NCBI GenBank assembly: GCA_033764095.1
Contig: JANRJF010000244.1
Coordinates: 1-64,000, forward strand
Direction of reading: 5' to 3'
Origin: JBDTMT01 sp033764095
GTDB lineage: Bacteria; Desulfobacterota; Binatia; HRBIN30; CADEER01
Length of the DNA stretch: 64,000 bases
Numbering within the stretch: position 1 is the first letter of the stretch; each line of letters opens with the position of its first letter. Under the pieces are notes generated by a model, which worked only from the letters and a program-made list of their open reading frames with translations, was not told the DNA's origin and made no database searches. This document shows, in pieces, positions 41,189 through 50,626 of the stretch. The position numbers and the translations under genes are program-made.

Positions 41189-41431
41189 ATGGCGGGTTCG
41201 CCACGAGTGCTGCGGCCGCGAAGCGCGGCGGTTCTGGCGATGATCGGCGTGCTGGGGGTGCCCTCGACTGCATTCGCCTACGTCGACCCGAGCGCCGGCA
41301 GCATCCTGCTGCAGCTGCTGCTGGGCGGCGTCGCCGGGGTGTTGGTGGCGCTGAAGTTGTGGTGGAAGCGCCTGAGCAGCTGGCGCAGCCGGCGCGTGGC
41401 CAAGACGCCGCCGCCGAGCCCGTCGCGGTGA
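41189..41431 (+). CDS. Small membrane protein preceding a methyltransferase
   Basis: An 80-residue protein with a signal-like first helix (SAAVLAMIGVLGVPSTAFA), the sequence YVDPSAGSILLQLLLGGVAGVLVALKLWW as a second helix, and a basic tail. The YVDPSAG-S-LLQLLLGG block is a recurring partner of SAM methyltransferase genes in surface-polysaccharide loci, by my recollection. It overlaps the next gene by 4 nt (GTGA). Its function is unknown. Confidence 0.7.
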   Translation: MAGSPRVLRPRSAAVLAMIGVLGVPSTAFAYVDPSAGSILLQLLLGGVAGVLVALKLWWKRLSSWRSRRVAKTPPPSPSR

Positions 41432-42804
41432 GCTTCGACCCCAGCTCGTTCCGCGATCCCGACGCCCGCGTGCTCGCCGGCGGCGGCCCGGACGTGCTGC
41501 GCGCGCTCTCGCAGGACGCTGCCACGCTCGACGCCCGTCTGCGTCGCGCCGGCGTGCTGGCCGAGCTGGAGCGTGACGGGCTGCTGATCGCCAGTCAGCG
41601 GCGCGACGACCAGCTGGCGCCGCAGGGCTGGTCGGCGGTGCTGTCGGCGCCGCGCCTGCCGTTCGTGAGCTACCCGTACGAGTGGTCGTTCTCGATGCTG
41701 CAGGACGCGGCGCTGCTCACCCTCGATCTACAGGCGCGCCTGCTGTCGCACGCGGCGACGTTGAAGGACGCCTCGGCGTTCAACGTCCTGTTCGACGGGG
41801 CGCGACCGGTCTTCGTCGATCTCGGCTCGCTCGCCGAGCGCGCTGGCAACGCGCCGTGGGGCGCCTACGGCCAGTTCGGTGATCACTTCCTCGCGCCGCT
41901 GATGCTCGAGGCCTACCGCGGCATTCCGTTCCAGCCGCTGTGGCGCGGAAACCTCGAGGGGCTGCCGGTGCGCCAGCTGGCGCCGATGCTCGCGCCGTTC
42001 GGCCTGCTGCGCGGCGGTGTGTTGACGCACGTCATGTTGCGCGCCTGGTTGGAACGGCGCACGCAACACCTCTCCGTTGACGCGCGGCGCGAGGTGCGCG
42101 CTGCGCCGCTGGCGCCACAGGCGGTGGCGCGAAACGTCGCCGGCCTGCGTGCGCTGATCGCCGGCCTGCGCAGCGGCGCGAGCAGCGCGTGGGCGACCTA
42201 CGACGAGACCAACAGCTACGACCCGGCGGCCGCTGAACGGAAGATGGCTTTCGTGCGCGACGCCTGTGCGCGGCTCGGCGGCGGCCGCCAGGCCTGGGAC
42301 TGGGGCGCCAACACCGGACGCTACAGTCGCCTGCTGGCGGAACACTACGCGACGGTGGTGGCGATGGATGCCGACGCCGGCGCCGTCGACCGCCTCTACA
42401 CCAGTCTGCGCGGCACCGACGCGGCGCGCCGCATCCTGCCGCTGGTGATGGATGCGATGGATCCGTCGCCGGCGCGCGGCTGGCGCGGCACCGAGCGCCT
42501 CGCCCTGGCCGAGCGCGGCAGGCCGGAGCTGGTGCTGAGCCTGGCACTGATCCATCACCTCTGTCTCGGGCGCGGTGTGCCGTTGGATCAGTTCCTCGAC
42601 TTTGCGCTGCAGGATGCGCCGCACGCGGTTGTCGAGTTCATCGCCGCCGAGGATCCGATGGCGCAGGCACTGCTTGCGACCAAGACCGTCACCCATCCGG
42701 GCTACGATGCGGCCGCATTCCGCCACCTCGCCGCGCAGCGCGGCCGCGTCGTCGCCGAGGCGGCGCTCTCGCCGACGCGCCAACTCCTGCTGCTCGCGCG
42801 GTAA
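41428..42804 (+). CDS. Class I SAM-dependent methyltransferase, NoeA-like
   Basis: A 458-residue protein with a GTG start that overlaps the previous stop. The SAM-binding motif I is QAWDWGANTGRYSRLLAEHYATVVAMDAD (about residues 285-313), with the later motif LVLSLALIHHLCLGRGVPLDQFLDF. The N-terminal 270 residues (YPYEWSFSMLQDAALLTLDLQARLL, FDGARPVFVDLGSL) have the layout of large nodulation-type methylases. The substrate is unknown; surface glycan is a reasonable guess. It may work with the small membrane protein upstream. Confidence 0.8.
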   Translation: MSFDPSSFRDPDARVLAGGGPDVLRALSQDAATLDARLRRAGVLAELERDGLLIASQRRDDQLAPQGWSAVLSAPRLPFVSYPYEWSFSMLQDAALLTLDLQARLLSHAATLKDASAFNVLFDGARPVFVDLGSLAERAGNAPWGAYGQFGDHFLAPLMLEAYRGIPFQPLWRGNLEGLPVRQLAPMLAPFGLLRGGVLTHVMLRAWLERRTQHLSVDARREVRAAPLAPQAVARNVAGLRALIAGLRSGASSAWATYDETNSYDPAAAERKMAFVRDACARLGGGRQAWDWGANTGRYSRLLAEHYATVVAMDADAGAVDRLYTSLRGTDAARRILPLVMDAMDPSPARGWRGTERLALAERGRPELVLSLALIHHLCLGRGVPLDQFLDFALQDAPHAVVEFIAAEDPMAQALLATKTVTHPGYDAAAFRHLAAQRGRVVAEAALSPTRQLLLLAR

Positions 42805-42807
42805 CCT

Positions 42808-42831
42808 CCTTCCCCCGCGCAGCGGGGAAGG
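42808..42831. repeat. CCTTCCCC-GGGGAAGG palindromic element, copy 2
   Basis: CCTTCCCC (42808-42815) and GGGGAAGG (42824-42831) with an 8-nt centre, 3 nt after the methyltransferase stop. It shares its lead-in with copy 1 at 36907. A degenerate relative (TTCCCCCGCGCGGCGCGAG) lies about 25 nt downstream. Confidence 0.6.
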
Positions 42832-42934
42832 TTGGGATGGGGGCCGCTGTTTCCTGACTTCCCCCGCGCGGCGCGAGTAGGTAAGGGGCATGCCAGGCCC
42901 ACGTCGGGCTCGCCACCAACCAGGGGAGGTCGTG

Positions 42935-43471
42935 ATGCGATTTGCGGGATGGACGGGAGTGATGACGTCGAGCGCGTTGCTGCTGTTGAGCGGCTGCGTG
43001 TTCCAGTCGACGTACAACAACATGCTGGCGCAGCAGCAGCAGATCGAAGCCTCGCTGCGCTCCGAGATCGCCGCCGACCAGGTGAAGATCACGCAACTGG
43101 AGAACGGGCTGAAGGTGCAGATGTCCAGCGACCTGTTGTTCCGCGAAGGCGGCGTCGAGCTGAGTGATGCGGGCCGCGCGGCGATCAACAAGGTCGCGCC
43201 GACGCTCAACAGCGGCAGCTACGTCATCGACGTGGTCGGCAGCACCGACAACGTGCCGATCGGTCCGGGACTGGCCGACCGCTACCCGACCAACTGGGAG
43301 CTGGCCGGGGCGCGCGCCGCCATGGTGGTGCGTCATCTGCAGAGCGACAGCGTCGACCCGACCGCGATGCGGGCGGTGTCGGAGGGCCAGTACCATCCGG
43401 TCGCCTCCAACGACACGCCGCAGGGCCGCGCACAGAATCGCAACGTCTCCATCCTGCTCAAGCCGCGCTGA
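42935..43471 (+). CDS. OmpA-family lipoprotein
   Basis: A 178-residue outer-membrane lipoprotein. The lipobox is LLLLSGC, followed by a short helical stretch (YNNMLAQQQQIEASLRSEIAADQVKITQLE). The OmpA C-terminal domain spans about residues 55-178: LLFREGGVELSDAGRAAINKVA, VVGSTDN, TNWELAGARAAMVVRHL, QNRNVSILL, with Asp and Arg at the diaminopimelate-binding positions. It tethers the outer membrane to peptidoglycan. AGGGGAGG lies before the ATG. Confidence 0.92.
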   Translation: MRFAGWTGVMTSSALLLLSGCVFQSTYNNMLAQQQQIEASLRSEIAADQVKITQLENGLKVQMSSDLLFREGGVELSDAGRAAINKVAPTLNSGSYVIDVVGSTDNVPIGPGLADRYPTNWELAGARAAMVVRHLQSDSVDPTAMRAVSEGQYHPVASNDTPQGRAQNRNVSILLKPR

Positions 43472-43559
43472 GCCCGGCGCGGGCTCTGTAAAAGCACCAG
43501 CCAGTTCTGCTACACGACGACGGTCGGACGCGTACGGGGGCGCGTCCGGCCGCGTTCCG

Positions 43560-46517
43560 ATGCAGGACTCCGACCCGAAACCCGCCGCTCCGCAGTCGAT
43601 CGCCTTCGCCGAGTTTCGCCTCGACCTGCGCGGCGGCCAGCTGACCCAGGCCGGCCGGCCGATTCCGCTGCGGCCGAAGACCTGGGCGGTGTTGCGCTAC
43701 TTGGTCGAGCGGCCCGGCGTGCTGGTGTCACGCGACGAGCTGTTCGACGCGGTCTGGCCGGACGTCGCGGTGACGCCCGACACGCTGACCAAATCGATCG
43801 GCGAGCTGCGCGTCGCACTCGGCGAGGACGCGCGCGCGCCGCGCTTCATCGAAACCGTGCACCGCCGCGGCTTTCGCTTTCTCGACAGCCGGCCGGCAAT
43901 CGACGCCGTGCCGGCCATTCCCGCCGGTGGCGCGGGCGCGGTGGTCGGCCGCGACGCCGAGCTCGGCGCAATGCGCGCGCAGTTGGCCCTCGCATTGCGC
44001 GGCGAGCGGCAGACGGTGTTCGTCACCGGCGCTGCCGGCATCGGCAAGACGACACTGGTCGACACCTGGCTCGACCGCGAGACCGCCGCGCACACACTGT
44101 GGGTGGGGCGCGGCACCTGCGTCGAGCAGTTCGGTCCGCGCGAAGCCTACCTGCCGGTGCTGCTGGCGCTCGACCGGCTGGCGCGCCGTCCCGATGCCGC
44201 GCGCTTCGTCGAGCTGCTGCGGCGCACCGCGCCGACCTGGCTGGCGCAGCTGCCGTGGCTGTTCGGCGACGACGCCGAGCGCCTGCGGCAAGCGCTGCTG
44301 GCGGCGCGCAGCGAGCGCATGTTGCGCGAGTTCGCCAGCCTGGTCGAAGCGCTCACCGCCGAAGTGCCGCTGGTTCTGGTGTTGGAGGATCTGCACTGGT
44401 GCGATCCGTCGACCGTGGACCTGCTGGCGCTGCTGGCGAATCGACCGGAGTCGGCGCGTCTGTTGATCATCGGCACCTACCGGCCAGCCGAGGCGGCCGT
44501 GCACCAGCCGGCGCTGCCGCAGATGGTGCGGGCGCTACAGCTGCGCCGCCACTGCGCAAGACTGCCGCTGCACGAGCTCGACGAAGCTGATCTGCGCGAC
44601 TACCTCGAGTCGCGCTTTCCTGGCGCCGCGCTGCCGCCGACGCTGACCGCGGTGCTGCACCGGTACACCGATGGAAATCCGCTGTTCGTCAACGCCGCGG
44701 TCGACCATATGCTGTCGCGTGGCTGGATCCTCGACACCGCCCCGGGCTGGGCGTTCGCGCCGCATCCGGAGCAGCTCGACCTCGGCATTCCCGACGACGC
44801 GCGCCGGCTGATCGCCACGCAGCTGGAGGGGCTGGCGCCAGTCGACCGGTCGCTGCTCGACGCCGCCAGCGCCATCGGCGCCGAGTTCACGGCTCCGCTG
44901 CTCGCCGCCGCGCTCGAGGCGCGACTCGACGACGTCGAGGCGCGCTGCGACGACCTGGCGCGCCTGCACCGCTATCTCCGTGCTGCCGGCAGCGGCGAGT
45001 GGCCGGACGGCTCGCTGGCGTTGCACTACGCCTTCCCGCACGAGCTGTACCGGCAGGCGATCTACGACGCGCTGCCGGCCGGCAAGCGCCAGCGCCTGCA
45101 CCAACGCATCGGCGAAGCGCTCGAGGCGGCGCACGGCAGCGACGTCGGGGCGGTGGCCGGCGAGCTGGCCGAGCACTTTGCGCGCAGCGGCGACGTGCGC
45201 CGCGCGCTGCGCTACCTGCAGGCGGCGGCGCAGCGCGCCAGCCGGCGCGACGCCGGTCGCGAGGCGATCGCCTTTCTCGAGATGGGGCTGACGCTGGTCG
45301 AGCGCTTGCCTGCCGACGCGGCCCCCGCGCGCGAGCTCGCCCTCCGCCTGCAACTGTGGCCGCTGCTGCGCGACCACGCGGGCGTGGCATCGCAGCGCTT
45401 GAGCGACAACTGTGCGCGTGCCGACCTGCTGGCGCGCACGGCCGGCAGTGCGGCCGATCGCTTCGAGGCGCTGTTCGCGCTCGTGCACGTTGCGACCGCG
45501 CGGGCCGATGCGGCCGCACCAGGCCTGGTCGACGCCGTCGACCGCGCCGCGTTGGCGCTCGACGATCGCGCGATACGGCTGCGCGCCGCCAGCGCGCGAT
45601 TGCGCGTGGCGCTGTATCGTGGCGACTTCGCGCAGACACTGGACGTCGCCGACCGGGTTCCCGACGTCGTCGGACTGGAGCAACTGACCGCATTCGCTCC
45701 CGACCTGGTGCTGCTGAGCCGCTCCCACTATGCGGCCGCGCTGTGGTTCCTCGGCCGGGTCGACGATGCACTGGCGCACCAGCGCGAGACGCTCGACGCC
45801 GCGGAACGTTCCGGCGTCTCGCTCTTTGCCCGCAGCGCGGCACTGGGATGGTGGACGTTCCTGCTGGTCATGTATCGCGACGCGGCCGGTGCACGCGCCA
45901 GCGGCGAGCAAGTGCTGCGTCTGACGACGGAGAACGGCTTCCCGTTCTGGGGTGCGATCGCGTTGTCCCTGGTGGGATGGGCCGAGGCCGTCAGCGACGA
46001 GGTCGAGGCCGGCATCGCGCATCTGCGCGAGGCATGCGCGGCGCTGGCGGCGACCGGTGGGAGTCTCTTCGCTCCCAATATGCAGACGTTCCTCGCCGAA
46101 GCGTACCTGCGCAGTGGCGCCATCGAGTCTGGATTGGAGGCGGCTGAGCTCGGGCTGCGGCTCGCGACCGAGACCCTCGACCGGTTCATGCTGCCGGAGC
46201 TCTGGCGTCTGAAGGGTGAATTGCTGCTGGCCGGGTCGCGCGGCACAGCTGCGCAGGCGGTGCACTGCTTCGAGCAGGCGGTGACGACGGCCCAGGCGAG
46301 CGGGGCGCGCAGCTTGGAGCTGCGCGCGGTCACCAGCCAGGTACGCCTGCAGCGCGCCAGCGGAGGGGGCGAGACGGCGCTGTCCCGACTGGCGGCGCTG
46401 TGTGAATGGTTTGGGGCGCAGGGCGACTCGCCAGACCTGGCCGATGCGCGCGCGCTGCTGGCGGCCCCGCGCGGCGGGGTCAGGCGTCCGGCCGGCCGCC
46501 GGGCGCCGCGCGATTGA
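43560..46517 (+). CDS. Winged-helix transcriptional regulator with AAA ATPase and TPR-like region
   Basis: A 985-residue regulator. An OmpR-type winged helix is at about residues 15-105 (RLDLRGGQLTQAGRPIPLRPKTWAVLRYLVERPGVLVSRDELFDAVW). A STAND-type ATPase follows with Walker A GAAGIGKTTL (about 162-170) and Walker B LVLVLEDLHWCDP. The C-terminal 500 residues are helical with TPR-like repeats. Such proteins act as large signal-integrating activators with ATP-driven assembly. It is directly upstream of the small protein-FadL-arylsulfatase operon on the same strand and may control it, but no proof is visible. Confidence 0.85.
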   Translation: MQDSDPKPAAPQSIAFAEFRLDLRGGQLTQAGRPIPLRPKTWAVLRYLVERPGVLVSRDELFDAVWPDVAVTPDTLTKSIGELRVALGEDARAPRFIETVHRRGFRFLDSRPAIDAVPAIPAGGAGAVVGRDAELGAMRAQLALALRGERQTVFVTGAAGIGKTTLVDTWLDRETAAHTLWVGRGTCVEQFGPREAYLPVLLALDRLARRPDAARFVELLRRTAPTWLAQLPWLFGDDAERLRQALLAARSERMLREFASLVEALTAEVPLVLVLEDLHWCDPSTVDLLALLANRPESARLLIIGTYRPAEAAVHQPALPQMVRALQLRRHCARLPLHELDEADLRDYLESRFPGAALPPTLTAVLHRYTDGNPLFVNAAVDHMLSRGWILDTAPGWAFAPHPEQLDLGIPDDARRLIATQLEGLAPVDRSLLDAASAIGAEFTAPLLAAALEARLDDVEARCDDLARLHRYLRAAGSGEWPDGSLALHYAFPHELYRQAIYDALPAGKRQRLHQRIGEALEAAHGSDVGAVAGELAEHFARSGDVRRALRYLQAAAQRASRRDAGREAIAFLEMGLTLVERLPADAAPARELALRLQLWPLLRDHAGVASQRLSDNCARADLLARTAGSAADRFEALFALVHVATARADAAAPGLVDAVDRAALALDDRAIRLRAASARLRVALYRGDFAQTLDVADRVPDVVGLEQLTAFAPDLVLLSRSHYAAALWFLGRVDDALAHQRETLDAAERSGVSLFARSAALGWWTFLLVMYRDAAGARASGEQVLRLTTENGFPFWGAIALSLVGWAEAVSDEVEAGIAHLREACAALAATGGSLFAPNMQTFLAEAYLRSGAIESGLEAAELGLRLATETLDRFMLPELWRLKGELLLAGSRGTAAQAVHCFEQAVTTAQASGARSLELRAVTSQVRLQRASGGGETALSRLAALCEWFGAQGDSPDLADARALLAAPRGGVRRPAGRRAPRD

Positions 46518-46533
46518 ACGGCTTTCCGCGAAG

Positions 46534-46553
46534 TTTCCGCCCACCTTCGGGAC
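46534..46553 (+). promoter_or_regulatory. Envelope motif TTTCCGC-N5-TTCSGGAC, site 2
   Basis: TTTCCGC at 46534-46540, five bases, then TTCGGGAC ending at 46553, 31 nt before the ATG at 46585. A second TTTCCGC lies just upstream (46523-46529). It differs from the other sites at one position (G instead of C), the S in the consensus. Confidence 0.55.
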
Positions 46554-46584
46554 TTCGCCCGGCGGCTGCGGCAGGGTCGCGACC

Positions 46585-46800
46585 ATGCAGGGTGGAAACC
46601 GCGACAATCTCGCCCCGGCGCTGCCGGCGTGGAAGGCGTTCGTGGTGCAGTTCAGTCGGGATACCGACCATGTACGCCGCGAGTGCTCGGGCCGTGTCGA
46701 GCACCTCAGTTCCGGACGCCGAGCGCACTTCAACTCGACGGCCGAGCTGCTGACCATTCTGGACCAGCTGCTCGACGAGCTCGGCAACGCAGAGGAATGA
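46585..46800 (+). CDS. Small conserved protein upstream of fadL
   Basis: A 71-residue cytoplasmic protein. The pattern WKAFVVQFSRDTDHVRRECSGRVEHLSSGRRAHFNSTAELLTILDQLL is one I recall as a recurrent small-protein type in myxobacteria-like genomes, but it has no known function. It overlaps fadL by 4 nt (ATGA), so it is translated together with the transporter. Confidence 0.6.
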   Translation: MQGGNRDNLAPALPAWKAFVVQFSRDTDHVRRECSGRVEHLSSGRRAHFNSTAELLTILDQLLDELGNAEE

Positions 46801-48056
46801 ACGTGGGCATACTCTCTCGACTGAGGCTGATACTGATTGGATTGGCCTCCGCCGCGCTGCTGCCGGGACTGGCGCGCGCCGGCGGGCTCGGCCTCTATGA
46901 AGTCGGCGCACCAGATCTCGGCACCGCCAGCGCCGGGCGCGCGGCGCTCGCCGCCGATGCCTCGACGGCGTGGGGCAATCCCGCCGGCATGACCCGGCTG
47001 CAGGGCTCGCAGATCCTCTTCGGCCTGCAGCCGCTGATCGTCACCACCGAGTTCGACGTCGGCACCGGCACCACCACCACCGGCACCAACGGCGGCAACG
47101 CCGGCGGCTTCGTGCCGTCCGGCGGCCTCTACGGCGTCTACGAGATCATGCCGGACCTCAAGCTCGGCGCCTCGCTCAACTCCTACGTCGGCGGCAGCCT
47201 CAACTACGACGACAACTGGGTCGGGCGCTTCTACACCACGCAGACCGAGTTGCTGACGTTCAACCTCAACCCGGTCATCGCCTACCGCGTACTGCCGTGG
47301 CTGTCGCTCGCCGCCGGCTTCTCGGTGCAATACGCCGATCTGAAACAGGAGCTGGCGACGCCGAACGCGCTGGATCCGGCCGCCGACGGGCGGATGAAGT
47401 ACCAGGACCACAACTTCGGCTTCGGCGGCAACATCGGTGCGCTGTTCGAGATCGACGAGCTCACCCGCGTCGGCCTCACCTACCGCTCGCAGGTCGACCA
47501 GAGCTTCGACGACGTCCCGTCGTTCAGCCGCGTCCCGCCCGGCACCGTGGTGCGCTCGCTCGGCCTCGACATGACCATCCCGCAGGAGGTGATGCTGAGC
47601 GGCTTTCGCCAGGTCACCGACGACCTCGCGCTGATGGCCAACTTCGACTGGCAGAACTGGAGCCAGTTCGGCCAGTTCAACGTCGGCCTGAGCGGCACGC
47701 CGCCGCGCAGCAAGGCCTTCGACGCCAACCTCGACGACACCTTCCAGGCGGCCTTCGGCGTCCACTACCGGCTCGGCGCGCCGACCATGCTGCAACTCGG
47801 CTTCGCCTACGACAGCTCGGCGGCGGACGAACAACAGCGCACGCCGTCGCTGCCGATCGACCAGCAGTTCCGCTTCGCCGCCGGCGTCACCTACGCGGTC
47901 ACCGACGACTACACGCTCGGCTTCGCCTACGAGTACGCCAGCCTCGGCTCGGCGTCGCTCGACACCACGCGTGGCCCGCTGTCCGGCACATTGCAGGGCG
48001 ACTACTCGACCAACACCCTCAACGTCCTCGGCTTCACCGTCAATCACCGGTTCTGA
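46797..48056 (+). CDS. FadL/OmpP1 family outer-membrane hydrophobic-substrate transporter
   Basis: A 419-residue beta-barrel. A signal peptide covers about 1-26. The mature N terminus GGLGLYEVGAPDLGTASAGRAALAADASTAWGNPAGM is the FadL hatch signature, and the C terminus ends in an aromatic Phe after a beta strand (VLGFTVNHRF), as in outer-membrane proteins. FadL proteins import long-chain fatty acids or aromatic hydrocarbons. The sulfatase gene is 34 nt downstream, suggesting import of a hydrophobic sulfate ester or of its product. Confidence 0.92.
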   Translation: MNVGILSRLRLILIGLASAALLPGLARAGGLGLYEVGAPDLGTASAGRAALAADASTAWGNPAGMTRLQGSQILFGLQPLIVTTEFDVGTGTTTTGTNGGNAGGFVPSGGLYGVYEIMPDLKLGASLNSYVGGSLNYDDNWVGRFYTTQTELLTFNLNPVIAYRVLPWLSLAAGFSVQYADLKQELATPNALDPAADGRMKYQDHNFGFGGNIGALFEIDELTRVGLTYRSQVDQSFDDVPSFSRVPPGTVVRSLGLDMTIPQEVMLSGFRQVTDDLALMANFDWQNWSQFGQFNVGLSGTPPRSKAFDANLDDTFQAAFGVHYRLGAPTMLQLGFAYDSSAADEQQRTPSLPIDQQFRFAAGVTYAVTDDYTLGFAYEYASLGSASLDTTRGPLSGTLQGDYSTNTLNVLGFTVNHRF

Positions 48057-48090
48057 GGCGTCGCCGCGGCGATTGCTGATGGAGGTCTGC

Positions 48091-50613
48091 ATGCGATTCA
48101 ACCGGCAGCAGGTTACTGGAGGCCTGGCGATCGCGCTCGGGCTGCTGTGCGCTGTGGTGCGGCCAGCCGGCGCGCAGCAGGTCACCGGCACGCTCGGTGC
48201 ACCCAACGCGACGACGACGCTGAGCGGTAAGCAACTGCCCGCTCCGCAGCCGCCCTTCGGCGGCGTGATCAAGGACGACGCGCTGCAGTCGAAGCCATGG
48301 TGGGCGCCGCGCATCGTGCCGCCCGCCGGCGCCCCCAATGTGCTGCTGATCATCACCGACGACGCCGGGTTCGGCGTTCCCAGCACCTTCGGTGGGGTGA
48401 TCCCGACGCCGAGCATGGATCGGATTGCCAGGGAGGGGTTGCGCTTCAACCGGGTGTTCTCGACCGCGCTGTGCTCGCCGACGCGCGCGGCGCTGATCAC
48501 CGGGCGCAACCACCACTCGGCCGGCTTCGGTGTGATCGCCGAGCAGTCGACCGGCTTTCCCGGCTACAACAGCATCATTGACCAGGACAAGGCGACCGTC
48601 GGTCGTGTGCTGCTCGACAACGGGTATGCAACGTCGTGGTTCGGCAAGGACCACAACACGCCGGCGTTCGCGGCCAGCCAGGTGGGCCCGTTCAATCAAT
48701 GGCCGACCGGGTTGGGCTTCGAGTACTTCTACGGATTCGTCGGCGGCGACGCCAACCAGTGGCAGCCGAATCTGTTCCGCAACACGACGCAGATCTATCC
48801 CTTCGAGGGCAAGCCGCCCGGCACCTGGAACCTGATCACGGCAATGGCCGACGATGCCATCGACTGGATGACGCGTGTGCACCAGACCGATCCGAGCAAG
48901 CCGCTGTTCATCAAGTACGCGCCGGGCGCGACGCACGCGCCGCACCACCCGACCAAGGAATGGGTGGATCGGATCCACGCCATGCACCTCTTCGACGACG
49001 GCTACGAGAAGCTGCGCGAGCGCATCTTCGCCAACCAGAAACGGCTCGGGGTGGTGCCCGCCGATGCCCAGCTCACGCCGTGGCCGAGCGACGTGCTGAA
49101 GCCGTGGGATCAGCTCAGCGCCGAGGAGCAGAAGCTCTTCATCCGCCAGGTCGAGGTCTTCGCCGCCTACGCCGCGTACAGTGACTACGAGATCGGCCGC
49201 GTCATCCAGCACTTCGAGGACCTCGGCCGCCTCGACAACACGCTGATCATCTACATCAACGGCGACAACGGCACCTCCGCCGAGGGCGGACCAATGGGTA
49301 CGCCGAACGAGGTCGCCTTCTTCAACGGTGTCAGCGTGCCGGTCGACGCGCAGATGAAGTTCTACGACGTCTGGGGCACGGAGCAGACGTACAACCACAT
49401 GTCGGCGGGCTGGTCGTGGGCCTTCGACACGCCGTTCGACTGGTTCAAGCAGAATGCCTCGCGGCTCGGCGGCATCAACCAGAACATGGTCGTGTCGTGG
49501 CCGGCGCGCATCACCGACAAGGGCGCGTTGCGCGAACAGTTCATCCACGTCATCGACGTCATGCCGACCATCCTGGAGGCGGCCGGCATCCGCGCGCCGG
49601 AGGTGGTCGACGGGATCAAGCAGGCGCCAATCGAAGGAACCAGCTTCGCCTACACCTTCGATGCGGCCAACGCCAAGGCGCCGTCGCGGCACAAGACACA
49701 GTACTTCGAGATGATGGGTCAGTGGGCGCTGTATCAGGACGGATGGGTGTTGAGCACCAAGGTCGATCGCGCGCCGTGGGAGGCGTTCGGCCCGGCCAAC
49801 CCCGATCCACTGAACAACCAGGTGTTCCAGCTCTACGATCTCCGTTCCGACTTCACGCAATCCGAGGACCTCGCCGCCAGTCACCCCGAGAAGGTCAAGC
49901 AGCTCAAGGCGGCGTTCGTCGCCGAGGCGCGCAAGTATCAGGTCTTTCCGCTCGACGCGTCGGTGGCGGCGCGCATCGTCGCACCGCGGCCGAACATCAC
50001 CGCCGGCCGCAGCGAGTTCGTCTACACCCAGCCGATGGTTGGCCTGCCGCAGGGCGACTCGCCGTTCCTGCTCAACAGCTCCTACACGATCGCGGCGGAC
50101 ATCGAGGTCCCGGCGGCCGGCGCCGAGGGGATGATCCTGACTTCGGGCGGCCGCTTCGCCGGTTACGGCCTCTACCTGCTCGCCGGCAAGCCGGTGTTCC
50201 TGTGGAACCTGGTCGATCTGGAGCGGATCAGGTGGGAGGGGCCGGACGCGCTCGCGCCGGGTACGCACCGCATCGAGTTCGACTTCACGTACGACGGGCT
50301 CGGGGTGGGGACCCTGGCGTTCAACAACTTCTCCGGCGTCGGGCGGCCGGGAACCGGCGTGCTGAAGGTCGACGGCACCGCCGTCGCCACCCAGCAGATG
50401 GCGCGCACACTGCCCATGATTCTGCAGTGGGACGAGAGCTTCGACATCGGCTCCGATACGCTGACCGGCGTCAACGATGCCGACTACCAGCCGCCGTTTC
50501 CCTTCACCGGCAAGCTCGAAAAGCTGACCATCACGATCGATCGGCCGACGCTGTCGCCCGCCGATATCACGCAGCTCGAAGCGGCGATGCGCAACAACAA
50601 GGCGAGCGAGTGA
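48091..50613 (+). CDS. Arylsulfatase with C-terminal beta domain
   Basis: An 840-residue exported sulfatase. I prefer the ATG at 48091, which has GGAGG 5 nt upstream and a signal peptide (GGLAIALGLLCAVVRPAGA). The metal site APNVLLIITDDAG precedes the modified residue Cys128 in LCSPTRAALITGRNHH, the formylglycine signature of the Pseudomonas AtsA type. GDNGTSAEGGP carries the further metal ligands. The catalytic domain ends at about residue 620; a beta-rich C-terminal domain of about 200 residues (FLLNSSYTIAADIEVPAAGAEGMILTSGGRF) is of unknown role. It needs a formylglycine-generating enzyme encoded elsewhere. Confidence 0.93.
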   Translation: MRFNRQQVTGGLAIALGLLCAVVRPAGAQQVTGTLGAPNATTTLSGKQLPAPQPPFGGVIKDDALQSKPWWAPRIVPPAGAPNVLLIITDDAGFGVPSTFGGVIPTPSMDRIAREGLRFNRVFSTALCSPTRAALITGRNHHSAGFGVIAEQSTGFPGYNSIIDQDKATVGRVLLDNGYATSWFGKDHNTPAFAASQVGPFNQWPTGLGFEYFYGFVGGDANQWQPNLFRNTTQIYPFEGKPPGTWNLITAMADDAIDWMTRVHQTDPSKPLFIKYAPGATHAPHHPTKEWVDRIHAMHLFDDGYEKLRERIFANQKRLGVVPADAQLTPWPSDVLKPWDQLSAEEQKLFIRQVEVFAAYAAYSDYEIGRVIQHFEDLGRLDNTLIIYINGDNGTSAEGGPMGTPNEVAFFNGVSVPVDAQMKFYDVWGTEQTYNHMSAGWSWAFDTPFDWFKQNASRLGGINQNMVVSWPARITDKGALREQFIHVIDVMPTILEAAGIRAPEVVDGIKQAPIEGTSFAYTFDAANAKAPSRHKTQYFEMMGQWALYQDGWVLSTKVDRAPWEAFGPANPDPLNNQVFQLYDLRSDFTQSEDLAASHPEKVKQLKAAFVAEARKYQVFPLDASVAARIVAPRPNITAGRSEFVYTQPMVGLPQGDSPFLLNSSYTIAADIEVPAAGAEGMILTSGGRFAGYGLYLLAGKPVFLWNLVDLERIRWEGPDALAPGTHRIEFDFTYDGLGVGTLAFNNFSGVGRPGTGVLKVDGTAVATQQMARTLPMILQWDESFDIGSDTLTGVNDADYQPPFPFTGKLEKLTITIDRPTLSPADITQLEAAMRNNKASE

Positions 50614-50626
50614 TCGGCGCGGTGCA

